From NCBI GenBank assembly GCA_049999805.1, contig JBNGIO010006320.1, forward strand, positions 113,624-177,623: a DNA stretch of 64,000 nt, in the 5' to 3' direction. The notes beneath the pieces are model-generated. The model was not told the DNA's origin. It saw nothing but the letters and a program-made list of their open reading frames with translations, and did not search any database. Below are positions 10,228-22,215 of this stretch, piece after piece (position 1 is the stretch's first letter; each line of letters starts with the position of its first letter). This DNA comes from Folioceros fuciformis. Taxonomy: Eukaryota; Anthocerotophyta; Anthocerotopsida; Anthocerotales. Both the position numbers and the translations under genes were made by a program.

Positions 10228-13200
10228 ATGGAGCTGATTAGTGGGGCTTTGGGATGCTCCAAGCTATTAATGCCAACAGGGAGTTGTTGCAACAGCACCA
10301 GCAGCAGCCTTGCTGTATTGTATGGTAGAACCGACTACAGTGCGGTTGCTGGCAAATTGAGGGACAGCATTGTTTGCCCAACTAGTGCTCCGGTTTTCTG
10401 CCAAGCCAGCACCTCAGCGGTGACAGAGAATCCAGCGAAGGAGAGGGGAGTACGCCTGGAGGGCTTTGTGGAGCAGGAGAAGAAGAAAAAGCCACTGAAA
10501 CAGCACAGGACGTGGAATGCGGGGCAGAGAACGTCGGCGGAGAAATTCCAGAAGAAACTGAAGCAGCTGAAGCGGTCCGCCGCCAGGGAGGACCGTTCTG
10601 GGGCAGCTGATGGCAGCAGTCTGAACCAGTATGCAAGTGGTCAAGCGACTGGTGTGAAGGCATTTGTTGAAGATGACTCTGATTGCGACAAGGATGAGTT
10701 GGAGTTGGAGTGGGACGAGGAGGAGAAAATGGCTGCAGCACAGCAAGTGGTGCCCTTGGCGAACGCATATTCGGGAAGCGAATTGAATTGTCAACACTTT
10801 TCAAGGTGTGATGCTGTTGCTTGTCAGGCTTTACACTTTGGCTTGGTTCCGCTGAGGTGGTAGCTGTCCTTGACGTAAAGTTTACCCATAGATGCTCAGG
10901 ATGTGTGTTGGATACTGCCTTGGACCGTCCTCCTGTTCTACGGGAAGCTGAAAACTATTTTGCCCAGTTTGGGATCCAGGACTTCTCTTTTTATTCGGGC
11001 AACGTGGTAGGTTTGTAATTTTTCAGTTAGGTTGTGCACAAGACTTGACGCTGTTTCTCCCCAGTATTTTTGGCTGAACTTTTGGGGACTGCTTGAAATT
11101 TTGAGAGTAGCTGCCTTAGACTTCTTTCAGTAAGGGTAGATTGGTGCAGTGGGCGTGGAGGTGCAGGGCCAAGCTTGCGGTTCGGGGCACATCAGATAAC
11201 CCACAGATCGGGATTTATGAGGAAGGGAGTCATAGCGTGGTTAGCATTCCATCATGTCGGGGTACTTCATTGATACACACTGATGCATCTTTTCGCGGAT
11301 TGCTTTCTCTAGACGTTTTTATAAACGTCATTGGTGACCTTTTTGCGTTTCGGTGGTGCAGTCCATCACCCAAGAATAAACGAAGCTGTAGAACTACTCA
11401 AAGCAGGTTCGTGTTACAATCCGTACCATTCTGCATCGGGTGGTCAACACAGATGATCTAGGAATTGGGTATAGTTGTGGCCATTGAACGAAGCGTACAT
11501 CTCTGTAGGGTCGTCCCTGCCTTGGCTGTCCCCTGACAGAGTGTTTGCCCATACCAGCAATTATAGAGCTCAGTATTCAGCCATATGATGAGTCTTCTGG
11601 AAGTGGGGAGCTGCGATATGTCCAGGTATGCCACCTGGCCCTCTGTTTGTCTGTAAGGAACACCGTAGTTAGAGTACTTCCTCGGGGATGGCGTCAATGT
11701 GTTCTGTTTCCCCCTGATGCAGATGGTGGTGTCTACACACAATACCGCCTTGCCAGATTCTGAACGATATGCCAACGGTATGTTTTTCTGTGACTTTGCA
11801 ATCGATGAAGAGTCTTTTCTGAACACTTGTAACAAGTCATGGCTTACTAAGTGTGATCGACAGTTGGGCTTGTCGTCACGCTGCACAGGCAAAGTCCAGA
11901 TAAGTCTAGTTTGGAATGCAAGGAGTGAAGACTCGTTTGAGGCAAGACAACTGAAGCCAACTGCTGAGGTGGCCTACTTCACCCAGCCCTACCGCATTTC
12001 GGTAACCCCAATGATTTCTTTCGTATGTCTGACTGTGTAGTGGCGGCTATATTTGTAGCTTCTGTGGCAAAAGGGTGGAGTGAAGAGTACCAAGCCCATC
12101 ATACACTCTGTATGGGCAAACTTCCAGACAACACGCACAAATGTTGGTAACGTTTGAAGTTTGTATAATTTTCTGAATGGAGGGTTGAGAACAGCCCCCC
12201 CTTAGACCTGCATACTTTGCAGGTCATTTTCGGAGGAAGGTGGAGGCATATGCTAGGAGAGAGAGACTTCTGGGAACGTCTGGGTGGTGTCAATATCTGT
12301 TTTACTCCTTCCTCTTTTGGGCAGGCTAATCTCCAGGTATCAGAGAGCATGGGTCACGTCATCAATATTACTGGCATGCTGCTATTGGTCGTGTCCACTA
12401 AAGTGGCTACTGTTCTCAGAAAGTCTGGGATTTTCTTTACACCTCGTTCATCTCTTGTTTCCGGGAACAGGCTTTTGATGCGCTTCTCAGGAGACTACAG
12501 AGATTTGTGAAGCATGGGAGTAAAGTTGTTGAGCTTTATGCTGGTGTGGGCACTATTGGTCTTAGTCTAGCAGTGCAGCGTAGCTGCAGGTACTAACTTG
12601 CTTTTGTCTTCTCTTCATGGGCTTCGGACGGCAGATTTCCGTCGTCTTACCGTAATTTATGAAGTCCGTGGCATAGCGCTGTCCGGTAATTCTCATGGCT
12701 TTTGGTGCAGGACTGTGAGATGTGTTGAAGTGAACAAAGCATCAAAGGGCCCATTTGAAATGTCCCTTGCTCGTCTTCCCGCTTCTGTCGAATCGAAGAT
12801 CAGCTGGCATTGCGCTGATGCTTCTGTGGTGAGTTATCCCCATCTGAATATGTGAGTTGGATTTCAATTGTAGGTCGCAAGATTCCCATAATGTCTGTTC
12901 CTCCGCCTTGGGCAGACGCCAATTCAATGGCTTCAAGGGTCAGAGGTTGTCATTGTCGATCCTCCAAGAAAGGGATTGGATGCGACTGTAATTGAAGCGT
13001 TGCGCACCGCATCCCTGCGTGGACAAGGGAAAACCAAATCCCCCAGCAACATCGTCTTGGACAAGTAGGCCATGTTCATCTTGTGGTGTGATGCACTAGA
13101 AGTGAATCATGGCGTTCAGTGAGGTAGAAATACACTGAATTTGCAGAGTTGAAAAGCGGCCCTGGATTCTCCGCGCAAAGCAAGCCGCTGTGCAGACTGA

Positions 13201-13697
13201 CGGCCCCGAAGACTTGGACTACGATGAGCAGACGTGGCCTGAGACGCTAATATATGTCAGCTGTGGTTGGGAGGCTTTCAAGGCGGTATGGCTCTCCTTG
13301 TCTGCAAGACAGGGTTGTCGTTGCGTCCAAATGTTTTGGGCTGCATGACTGAAATCGTGAAGGTTAATGTGTGCGCTTTGCAGGATTCGACAGCTCTGCT
13401 ATCCGGTAATGCATGGCACCTGGCTGAAGCAGCTGCATTCAATTTGTTCCCCGGAACGAACAGGTTTCATTCTGTCTCCCAGCGTATGTTGGATGTTGGA
13501 CCTTTTCGTCTGGTTGATCAGTAACGTAACTGGTGCACGTCACCTCCTGTCCCATCAGCATGGAGGTGGTGGCTGTCTTCAAGCGAGGCAGGAAAACGAG
13601 GAGCCAAACCAAGGGTACCATCACGAAAGCAAGGTTGGCAAAGGGCAAGGCCAAGAAACATGCCAGGAGCATGCAAAAGTGTGCGTCTTCAAGGTGA
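10228..13697 (+). CDS. RNA (uracil-5-)-methyltransferase, TRM2/TrmA/RumA family
   Basis: Multi-exon gene. Exon 1 (10228-10805) begins with a Ser/Cys-rich stretch that may be an organelle transit peptide, followed by a Lys-rich and acidic linker. Later exons give CQHFSRCSGCVLDTALDRPP (Cys cluster), WRCRAKLAVRGTSDNPQIG, ELRYVQMVVSTHNTALP, QVSLVWNARS, and HMLGERDFWERLGG followed by SSFGQAN. The SAM site is VVELYAGVGTIGLSLA, with VIVDPPRKGLD next. The catalytic Cys lies in LIYVSCGWEAFK and the general base Glu in SMEVVAVFKR. The tail is Lys/Arg-rich. This is the layout of the plant protein encoded by At3g21300 and its relatives. Homologues make 5-methyluridine in tRNA or rRNA; the target and compartment here are not determined. 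The last intron splits Ser before MEVVAVFKR (AG|C). Some exon junctions between 11250 and 12200 are not resolved. Confidence 0.85.
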
Positions 13698-15025
13698 TAC
13701 GACGATAGGTGGCGGGCCCGAGCTGCTTTCAGCACGGGTGACCCCGTTGGAGGGCCTACTGAAAGTACATGAATGCCCGCGAAAGGAGGTCACTGCCGTA
13801 GTGTCGACTCCCAAGGTACTTTCCAGAGTCTGCAGAGGAACTGTACGTCTATAGGCTAGCACAGTGTTCTAATCTAGCCAGGCAGTACAGGCCGCGTGTC
13901 GTGGAGAGGCGGCCTTGGAAACTCGGGTGGCTTCTTTTTGGGAGTACATTGAAAGCACCCCGTGATATGTAAAGTGGTACAGGACAAGGAATCCTGGCTG
14001 TGAAGGCAGGAAGGAAGGGAAGAGGAGACATCGAAGGCGGTACTGAGAAGAGTTCTGGATTCGGGGGAGTCTTGGCAATAACAAGACAGGTGGCCACACG
14101 TGTATATGTGCGGCGCGCCCTGGCGACTGCTTCCTTTTTATTTCTGAATGTCCACAGGCGATGGCACCGCTGTCGCTTGTCTCGTCCAGTGGAAGGCCCG
14201 TATATTTCTGGCCACGGAAGTGAGGAGGAGGAGGCCTTTAGTCAGGGCAAGTAGCCGTGGCCATCCCGTACCGAGAGGCATCCCCGGTGGCAGGTCCAGC
14301 GTGTGCTGTCGGCTTTGTTCTTGGCCTGGCATCTGCCACTTGCCACCTGTATGACACTCACCGACCTGTCACTGTAAGCAAATCCTTGGACAATTGGCAG
14401 ATTTGCCCATATCCTTAAGTTGGAAAGCAGATACACATCTTCGTTGGCGGATCCTATCTACTAGTCGCTTACTTCCTTCCTATGAAGGAGTCCATTTTCC
14501 CGAGACTGCTGATGGGCATGTGCACCTACCTATCCAGGGTGGGAGGCGGGCATTGGTGACCTCCATGACTGCAACAAGCAGGTTATGGGCCCAGGGACCT
14601 GACGTCCATGTTTTCACCGGGCCCGTACTGTGGGGGGGGTACAGCAGCCTGCTGGGCTCCCTGACTCGACTCTTTCCAGCAATGGCGTCCCTCCAAATAG
14701 CCCCAGCCTTGTGGGGCAAGGCAAGCTTCTGGTGCGCTTGCTTCGACGGGCGACGTCTAAATCTGGTGCAGTGCACGACGCCCCTGTCCAAGTTCAGTGA
14801 ACGGAGGGAAAGATGCCGTTCGTGGGCGACCCGATGCAGCGTATCAGTCGTTCGCCAGGGTGGTCGTATAGACGCCGGATGGAGAGCAGGTGTGGATTCT
14901 CAACCTGAGCTATATTACCCCCGCTGTCTGCGGGCCGCGACGATGCAGTTTCTGAAGATTGACGCGAGATTCCAGGCTTCCAAGTTTTCCTGACGAGGCA
15001 AGCGAGCAAAGCGCGTGCGTCTCAA

Positions 15026-15046
15026 TCTCCGAAGCAATAAATGCTT
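15026..15046. repeat. Perfect 8-bp inverted repeat
   Basis: The arms CCGAAGCA and TGCTTCGG flank the loop ATAAA, giving a stable predicted hairpin. A decayed copy of the same element (CCGAAGCAATAAATTTCGG) occurs near 15508, so this may be the end of a small mobile element or part of a repeat family. Confidence 0.5.
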
Positions 15047-15341
15047 CGGACGATCTGACGTCCTATGTATGTGGCATGGCTTGTGTGTGGCATGGTCACC
15101 ACGTATAGCCCGCTTACATACAACCTAGGTTTCGCCATAAATAAATGGTGATATAACTTTAGTACAACCCGCTTGGTACCGTGGTGTCTACAACCGTGCG
15201 CAGGTCATAAACCGAGTTTAAAACCGTGCGTGGATCACTCCCCTCCAAACCATAGGGCTTGCACACCATGGAGTGTCCATTGCATTGTTCCTTTGTCCAT
15301 TGGCCCAAGTGCCGGCGATTGAATGAAGTGGAAAGCGAGGC

Positions 15342-15487
15342 AAAATACAAAAGATATTTAAAAGATACGGTGAGGAACATACGATTTTGCGAAGGCAGGA
15401 ATTGGGCATGTTGCTAGTAAAATACAAAAGATATTTGAAAGATACGATGAGGAACATACGATTCTGCGAAGGCAGGAATTGCGCATG
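15342..15487. repeat. 77-bp imperfect tandem duplication
   Basis: Two copies begin at 15342 and 15419, each starting AAAATACAAAAGATATTT and running through GAGGAACATACGATT and GAAGGCAGGAATTG to GCATG. They differ at a handful of positions, consistent with a fairly recent local duplication. Confidence 0.8.
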
Positions 15488-16273
15488 CCACGGATGATGG
15501 ATCATATCCGAAGCAATAAATTTCGGAGACTGGGCTTCGGAGCAAGTCGTCAAGCGTAGATTGGCAACTGGTTTAGAAGTTCCCGACTACTAGGAGTTGG
15601 GAGCAGACGGGCCCCATCAGCGCCTCCTATTTACTGCAGGCGTCACTGTGCCGGCTGACGTTGGCCGCAGATGAAGCATGCACAAGTTGGTAACAAGCAG
15701 ACAAGCTGCTGCGGACAAGTGAAAACCATCTCCGCTTCGTCTGTGAGGAGAAAGTGTGGTGGCGGCCCGCATGGTCCACGGTCCTTGGACCAGCCTTGCT
15801 ATGACAGATAATACGCCTGGTGTGCGTATCCGAGCTGCTGGAACTTCAGTGTTCCGGGCTCGGTATATATTGGACCAGCACAGCCTTCGATCCTCATACT
15901 CGACCGTCTGGCCGAGCTCTTTAGACCAAAGCAGGTGGCAGAGCCAGAGCCAGAGCCAGAGCCAGCATGGGGTTGGGATCCCAAGACTGTTGAATTCCCT
16001 TCTGCAGCTCTCTCGGTGCTGGACTGGAGGCTCCTGCTGGAAGCCGAGGGTGAGGATTCGAGGGAGAGTGGGTGTTTGCGGCTTGATTCTTAAGAGGGTG
16101 CATGAGAATTTGATGCATGCAAAGGCTCGGGTTTTAAAGATTCGAAGCACACAAGGTTGGAGATTTAGGACAGGGTTTTGCTGGGCTGCGGATTTGGACT
16201 TGGACTTGGATTTGGATCTGCATCCGGATCCAGATCCGAATCTGGATTTGGCCGTGGGGGAGCCGATGTGAGG

Positions 16274-18347
16274 ATGAAGGTGCGGGGGCCGTACTGGGTG
16301 CTGGCAGTGGTGGTGGTGGTGTTGTGCTTGGTGGGATTGCGTTTGTGCAGTGCGGAATTGGGCGGAGGCGGGTATGGGGATGTGGATGGCCAAGGGAGGA
16401 GGGAGGAGGTGGCGTCATGGACCTGGTCCAGGATGGCCAGCAACGTGCTGGGTGCGGTGATGCAGCTGCGCGGCGGGGAGCAGGAGTACTTGTGGCCGGA
16501 GCTCAAGTTGACCCCGACGGTAGTGGTGGCGGTGGTGCTGGGGGCCGTCGGGGCGTGCCTGTCCAGTGCCGGGGGGGTCGGCGGAGGGGGGCTCTACGTC
16601 CCTCTCTTCAACCTGCTGCTGGGATTCGACGCCAAGACTGCGACCGCGCTCTCCAATTTCATGATTCTGGGGGGGAGCGTGGCCAATGTGGGCAGCAATC
16701 TGCAGCAGTTTCACCCAGAGGTGGAGGGGCAGCCCGTGATTGACTACGACGTGGCAATCCTGTTGCAGCCTAACATGCTCTTCGGCATCAGCTTGGGGGT
16801 GATTTGCAATGTCATGTTTCCCAGCTGGTTGATCACCGCGCAGCTGGCGCTCATGCTGGGGTACATGACCGTCAGGAGTCTGCGGGGCGCAGTGAAGCGC
16901 TGGGCGAACGAGTCGCTCAAGTTCAGGGAGGTGCCGTGCTTGTCCGAGAAGCGTGAGAAGGGAGATCTGCGCACGCCTCTGCTCCTGTCCACTGCGCACG
17001 AGACGAGCACGGGGGAGCCTGAGACAGCCCACGTCAAGGACAAGGGCCAGGATGGATGTGAAGGAGTGAGTGCGGCGGGGTGCCCTTTTATCAAAAACGA
17101 GGCTTTGTGTCTCAGTATTCCGGACATCAACCTGAGCAATCCGGACGCTCACATGAACGAAAACGCAAAATGCAAGCCTGGAGATGTGGAAAATCAGTCC
17201 ACTTCCAATTCACCCACTCCCAGGACGCCTGGTACGCCAACTCGTCCCAAGCTCACCAAACGTTTGACTTTGGAGAAGGTGTTGAAAACCATGACCACAG
17301 GAAGAGAAGAACAGCACGGCCTTCACAGCACCCCTTCCCCCGCTTCTCTTGATGCTGCGCCCATTCGCGAACGGTATCCTCTGAAAAAGTTGGGGATGCT
17401 GGTTCTCGTGTGGTTCGTCTACTTCGCCATCAACTTGATTCGAGGCGGCAAGTCCAGCCAGGTTAGCCATTCGTGTTACTTGACAGGAAGTGTGTTTACT
17501 TTCAAACGCATGCGTTTGTGTCTGTGTGCTAAATTGCTGCAACTGGCATGGTGAATTCTGCCGCAGAGCTTGTTCACCGTGAAACCATGTGGCGTCGAAT
17601 ATTGGCTCTTGACAGCCTCGCAGATTCCTGTCGCTCTGGGATTCACAGCCTGGGTTGTCCTGCAGGCCCACAAGTCCTGTGACGACTCCAGCCCAGGAAA
17701 TCAGGTAGTGGCGGTTCTCATTCCCAAAACTTGCACTGCAACGTTTTTAAAGGCCCAGAGATTATCAATCTCCATGCAATCTCCTTGTCATGCAGGAGGA
17801 GCGTATCACTTATGCACACAAGGCCGGAGGTCTGCTACCAGTGATGGCTTTTCTCGCTGGACTAATGGGAAGCATGTTAGGCATTGGGGGAGCCATGGTC
17901 ATTAACCCTCTTCTCTTGGAACTTGGGATGTACCCCCAGGTTGGTACACAGCACTTCCACCGGATTTTTCCCCTCATTCATGCTCTCGATTCTTTCTTCG
18001 ACAGAGAGCTACTAATCGCAGCAATCTCTCCCCAACAGGTGACAGCGGCTACATGTGCTTTCATGGTCTTCTTCTCCTCCTCCATGTCAGTGGTGCAGTA
18101 CTGGCTACTGGGCCGTTTGCCTATGGCTTATGCCCTCTTGTTTGCTGCGATAAGCTTTGCGTTTTCACTAGTGGGGCAGATCGTGGTACAGCGTATCATC
18201 GTCAGGTACGGGAGAGCATCTATCATCGTCTTCGCGGTCTCGGCTGTTATAGGCCTGAGTACTATAGCCATGGCTGGTTTTGGAGGGTATGCGGTTATCA
18301 AAGAATATCTTGGAGGAGGTTACATGGGATTTCACAAACCTTGCTGA
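16274..18347 (+). CDS. TauE/SafE-type sulfite exporter family membrane protein
   Basis: Four exons: 16274-17461, 17567-17704, 17796-17939, 18039-18347, all phase 0; 592 residues. ATG 16274 is followed by a signal-like hydrophobic segment (VLAVVVVVLCLVGLRLCSA). Membrane spans then carry the plant TauE/SafE signature GGVGGGGLYVPLFNLLLGFD and TALSNFMILGG. A long hydrophilic loop of about 170 residues separates the halves. The second half shows GLMGSMLGIGGAMVINPLLL, MVFFSSSMSVVQYWLLGRLP, and ends GYMGFHKPC, like plant family members ending in GF-x-x-PC. Bacterial homologues export sulfite or organosulfonates; substrates of the plant proteins are mostly unknown. Topology suggests two repeated halves around the cytosolic loop. 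Family membership is clear, substrate is not. Confidence 0.9.
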
Positions 18348-19212
18348 AGACGGAGCGATTCCCACTGCCATGCGCACCCAAAGAGCTGACACCCACGCTC
18401 ACGCAGGTACATTCAACAGCTCCGTTGCACACAATCGGCCACCTTAGTCTGGACGGGTCAGCCGTCCAGGCTACAGCTTTACTGACAGTTCTGCCTTTGT
18501 TTGCCAGAGCTGGTTGTACCCATTGCACACTTGCCATTCCACTGATGTGTCAAAATAATGACTTTAGATCTGTAACGTTGACACGAAACTCCACTTAAAA
18601 CATTTTAAAACAGTGACACTTCGCTGATTGTAGAAAGTGTGACTTAGCGTATCATGACCATTTGTATCCTACATTTGTGTTCCCCCATAATACAGTCTGC
18701 AAGAGAACCAGCAATTCACCTCCAGCAGTGTACACTTACTGAGGTGAGTGACAAAATTGAACACAATTTGCGTCTGTGCACAATCCTTCCCCTTAGGTAA
18801 CGCTGACGATTGTAAAAAACAGTAGGCAATGTGCAAGATGGGCCACCAAAGATCGCAAAACAGGTTGGTCCGAAGGAAACGACAGGCTTCCTGCATTCAA
18901 CGACAGGCTCACTGCATTCTCACGTTAAAGCTGAACCTTGTGCATGTCTCGAAATGCTGCAAGGGATGTTGGGGACCTTTTACCTGTTACCGACATACGA
19001 GATAAGAGCCATTGCAATTCTACGCAGTACAGTTAAGCAGGACAAATCAGTGTACAAGAAACTCAGGATGTCAGCAGCAGCTGGCTATCTCAAGTCGACG
19101 ATCTTCCCTTGCTCGAAGGACCTCAAGCTCTGTGCTGGCGAGCTCCGATTTTTCTGTCAGTAATCAAGGGTTGGCAGCAAGCAGCAAGCATTTTACGGAA
19201 GTTGAAAGTAAG
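18348..19212. other. Intergenic between convergent genes
   Basis: Contains the 3' UTRs of the transporter (+) and the F-box gene (-). No additional gene, repeat or RNA gene was seen. Confidence 0.4.
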
Positions 19213-20694
19213 TCATGTTTCCTCACACCCGTGTCCGAAGGAGGTAAAGGAAGTCTCCGAGACAACGTGGAATGCAGGACTGAACATTCTATAGGGAATG
19301 CCGGAGTAATCGCAATGCAAATCCTGCCCCAAGAGGTGCCAGGTGTCTGCCGGAATGTTGTATGCAATCAGGTGAGAAAGAACTCCCGGTTGGCCAACCT
19401 CAGGTATGTGCAGTCCCAAAGTGAGGCAGATGCAATCCCCTACCATCAGGGCATCGATTAGGGTGCAATTGGAGATCTTTATGCTTAGATCCAGGGAAGC
19501 AGCCCTGTCCATGGTAATGTCTGCTCCTACTGTTCCGAGATTGTCCGGCAAGACAGCCACCTTGTCCCACATCAAACTGCTCTGGTCCAGTTTCCAAATC
19601 CCGCACCTCATGCACTGATCCCTGTCCACAGACTCTCCCACGCAATATATACTACCGCAGTGCTCCAGCATTTCACACACATCCCCCATGTCGTGGTAGC
19701 GCCGATCGGGGGACGCAGCATGGAAGTCGGGTTCTGGAAACCTGCGGACAACCTTGCCGTCCTCCGCGTTCTGTACGGCGAAGTGGTTGAATCTGCCGAG
19801 GGAGTAGAGCAGCCCGTTGCAAAGCAGGTAGTGGGGACTCGACCAGCGTAGGGAGTAAGGGAAGTAGTCGTCCCTGAGCCCCAGCTCCAGCGGAATCCGC
19901 TTCCACACCTTCGTCCGGGAGCAGTACAGGGTGACAGTGAGCCTGCTGTCGCCTCGGAAGCTTCGATTGCTCATCACAACCACATTGAACCAGCGGGACG
20001 CTACTCCTCCTCCAGCCACCAGCTTCACTCTCCAGTCTCTGGTGTAAGGCTCGCCCCGTGCGAACTCCGGAGGCATCTCCTCCCACGTCTTAGTCACAGG
20101 ATTGACCACACAGAATCCGACGCTGCTGGAGCCAGCAGCATCCGAATTCCCGTTCCCCGACCTGGCAAGCGCCCGCATCCTGGCAGGCTTGATGATGCAG
20201 GCGAGGCCGTCTTGGGTGACAAATTCGTTGAAGTATCGGAACCTTTTGGGCAGGAAGGCGAGGCTGAGCCTGGTGCAAAGGGCTTGTCTGAAGAGTGTGG
20301 GCACATGAGACTGTTGATTTGGCCTCTTGCGTGCCCAATTGGCAGGCTGGTACTCGATGGCTCCGATCACCGGCTCAGAATTGGGCACACAGAGAGCAGC
20401 ACTGCGGATGAGGAAGGACTTGGAGGAGAGCAAGGCCTGCCAGCGCTTGCACACGGCCTGGAATCGGAATCGGCTGGCGGGAGGGAGGGTTGCCAGGATC
20501 ATTTCCAACACGCCCTGCGGCAGCCTGCTCCACATGGATGCCTCCATCTGGGCAGAAGAATCTTGGTGCATGGATCCGTCGAACTTGCCTGACAGAATGT
20601 GCAACAGAAAATGGGGTTCCGAGTGTACAGGCACGTCGAGCCCATCCTCGTCATTACTATCTCCATCGGGATCAGAGTCCCATACCATTGCCAT
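19213..20694 (-). CDS. F-box protein, kelch-type C-terminus
   Basis: Single exon, 493 residues, ATG at 20694. An acidic N-terminus (DSDPDGDSNDEDG) precedes an F-box at about residues 52-95: MWSRLPQGVLEMILATLPPA, then RFRFQAVCKRWQALLSSKSF. The remainder matches plant F-box/kelch proteins in its scattered beta-strand motifs, for example FCVVNPVTKTWEEMPP, VTLYCSRTKVWKRIPL and GIWKLDQSSLMWDKVAVLPD. The F-box would bind SKP1 and make this the substrate receptor of an SCF E3 ubiquitin ligase; the substrate is unknown. The C-terminal repeats are too degenerate to count the blades by eye. Confidence 0.85.
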   Translation of the reverse strand: MAMVWDSDPDGDSNDEDGLDVPVHSEPHFLLHILSGKFDGSMHQDSSAQMEASMWSRLPQGVLEMILATLPPASRFRFQAVCKRWQALLSSKSFLIRSAALCVPNSEPVIGAIEYQPANWARKRPNQQSHVPTLFRQALCTRLSLAFLPKRFRYFNEFVTQDGLACIIKPARMRALARSGNGNSDAAGSSSVGFCVVNPVTKTWEEMPPEFARGEPYTRDWRVKLVAGGGVASRWFNVVVMSNRSFRGDSRLTVTLYCSRTKVWKRIPLELGLRDDYFPYSLRWSSPHYLLCNGLLYSLGRFNHFAVQNAEDGKVVRRFPEPDFHAASPDRRYHDMGDVCEMLEHCGSIYCVGESVDRDQCMRCGIWKLDQSSLMWDKVAVLPDNLGTVGADITMDRAASLDLSIKISNCTLIDALMVGDCICLTLGLHIPEVGQPGVLSHLIAYNIPADTWHLLGQDLHCDYSGIPYRMFSPAFHVVSETSFTSFGHGCEET

Positions 20695-22215
20695 TCCTCC
20701 TGCCTGCCAGCAATCTCTGTTGCAGCGGATTCCTCACAGCACAAGATGCGGCTACGCCTCCACTTGGTGGAGCCCTAACCGTACACGTATTACCCTGTGA
20801 AATGGGGAATGGGCGAATACTTCGGCGTAAAGCACACATCCCTGGGTTTAAGTTCGTTGACGCGAGACGTCAACCTGAGTTGGCAACATGTTCCCAATGA
20901 CATCATCCTGCTCGCCTTTTACGGACTTGCAATGGCAGCGCTCAGGAGTCAAGATTGGACTGCGTACAGGCTGCCTGATGAGCGTTTCATCAGGTGATGA
21001 TAGATACTTGTACACGATTCACGAGCCTGTTTTGTGGTTTGGGGGTGCGGACATGTTCATCAGCAGTACTACTGGAAGCGATGCAATGCGCATGCTGCTC
21101 CAAAAGGGTAGCCTAACCACAGCAACAAGGAGGACAGGACAGGGGGGACGACACACGTTACTTTACATTGCTTCAATCTCCGGGACGATGCCACCTGAAA
21201 TCTCTCGTTCCACTCAAACGATATTCCTGCTTTTCCTCACAAGCTACCAAAGGTTGTTAGCACTCCGCCCAGTACCCAGTGACGAGGGAAAAGTAGCATC
21301 AGAGGGGACAACGGAGAGCAAATTTTTAGAATTTTTTTAAAGTCCCAAGATTACTAACAATACAGTTTTTACAAATGCTGCAATGCCGGGCTGGGCAGCG
21401 AATCGCACTACCAACCAGATACTAGACAATGCATTAGAAGTTAGACCAGGCTCAAGCTATCGCAGCTTGACTTGAGCCGTACACCCATCCATCTCCAGTT
21501 CTTGCCTCCTTACATCCTGGGACAGATAGAGCTGCAAGATTGTCTGGGTCATTCAGACGGATGTAAGTTCCTACAATGAATGGTCACTTGATGCCACCTA
21601 TTCTCCCCCAAAAATGGCGTCACAGCTACCGGGAAAGGCATCCGCTGCTCTGGTCCACACAGAAGAAAGCTATATATCCATCTCTTCACGGTCATAATCC
21701 TCCTACCCTGACCCCAACCCCAAGCAATCAATACCATAGGCAGGTTGCCTCCACCCTTAGAGAGGACAACCAGCATCCCGCCCTCCGCCAATGAGGATCA
21801 CGGAACATCAGCACCACCAGGTCTGCCCCGGGTCCCTTCCAACAAATGAGTTAAATCACCACAGGCTACTAAACCTCAACCAACCTGGGTGCCATGAGTA
21901 CTAACCAATCTCTTCACAATGCCTACCTACTACACTCGTCCAAGCTCCTGTACCAAAAGTAAGTAACATAGAAATCCGCGGTTCGCTACTTTACAAAGGC
22001 TTGAGCTCCACCGGCCCTAGCGTGGCCAGGCCTCGTCTGTACAAGAGAAATCAATTATTCCGGACGGCAAGCCACCGCTCCATCTCCTGCTGGTCATCTG
22101 CACGCACAAAAGCCGCCACCGCATGAAGCAGAGCCACAAAAACAGAGCCAGCCGGCAAAAGCAGCAGCAGCAGCAGCAGCAGCCCAAGGCAAACAAGGCA
22201 ATCCATCTCCTCCCC
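20695..22215. other. Intergenic, no supported gene
   Basis: About 1.5 kb with only short unsupported frames. A (CAG)n-type triplet run of about eight units sits at 22155-22183, just 3' of the next minus-strand gene. The left part should hold the F-box promoter. Confidence 0.4.

Larger units (their letters stand above)
13698..16273. other. Long intergenic region with hairpins and a 77-bp tandem duplication
   Basis: No protein gene is supported in 2.6 kb. The open frame at 14394-14993 (199 codons) has no domain and odd composition. Repeats near 15.0-15.5 kb are listed separately. Near 15940-15966 there are about four AGAGCC hexamers, and 16196-16250 is a run of degenerate GGATCT/GGACTT hexamers just upstream of the transporter start. 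Confidence 0.45.

Noticed and set aside
14394-14993. 199-codon plus-strand frame
   Set aside because: Begins with MADLPISLSWKADTHLRW-like text but has no family match, no splice partners and a random-like composition.
15617-16393. 258-codon minus-strand frame upstream of the transporter
   Set aside because: It is low-complexity (Lys-Ser, His and Pro runs) produced by hexamer repeats on the other strand and overlaps the transporter start.
16415-17152. 245-codon frame antisense to the TauE/SafE-type gene
   Set aside because: Shadow of a GC-rich coding exon; no domain recognised.
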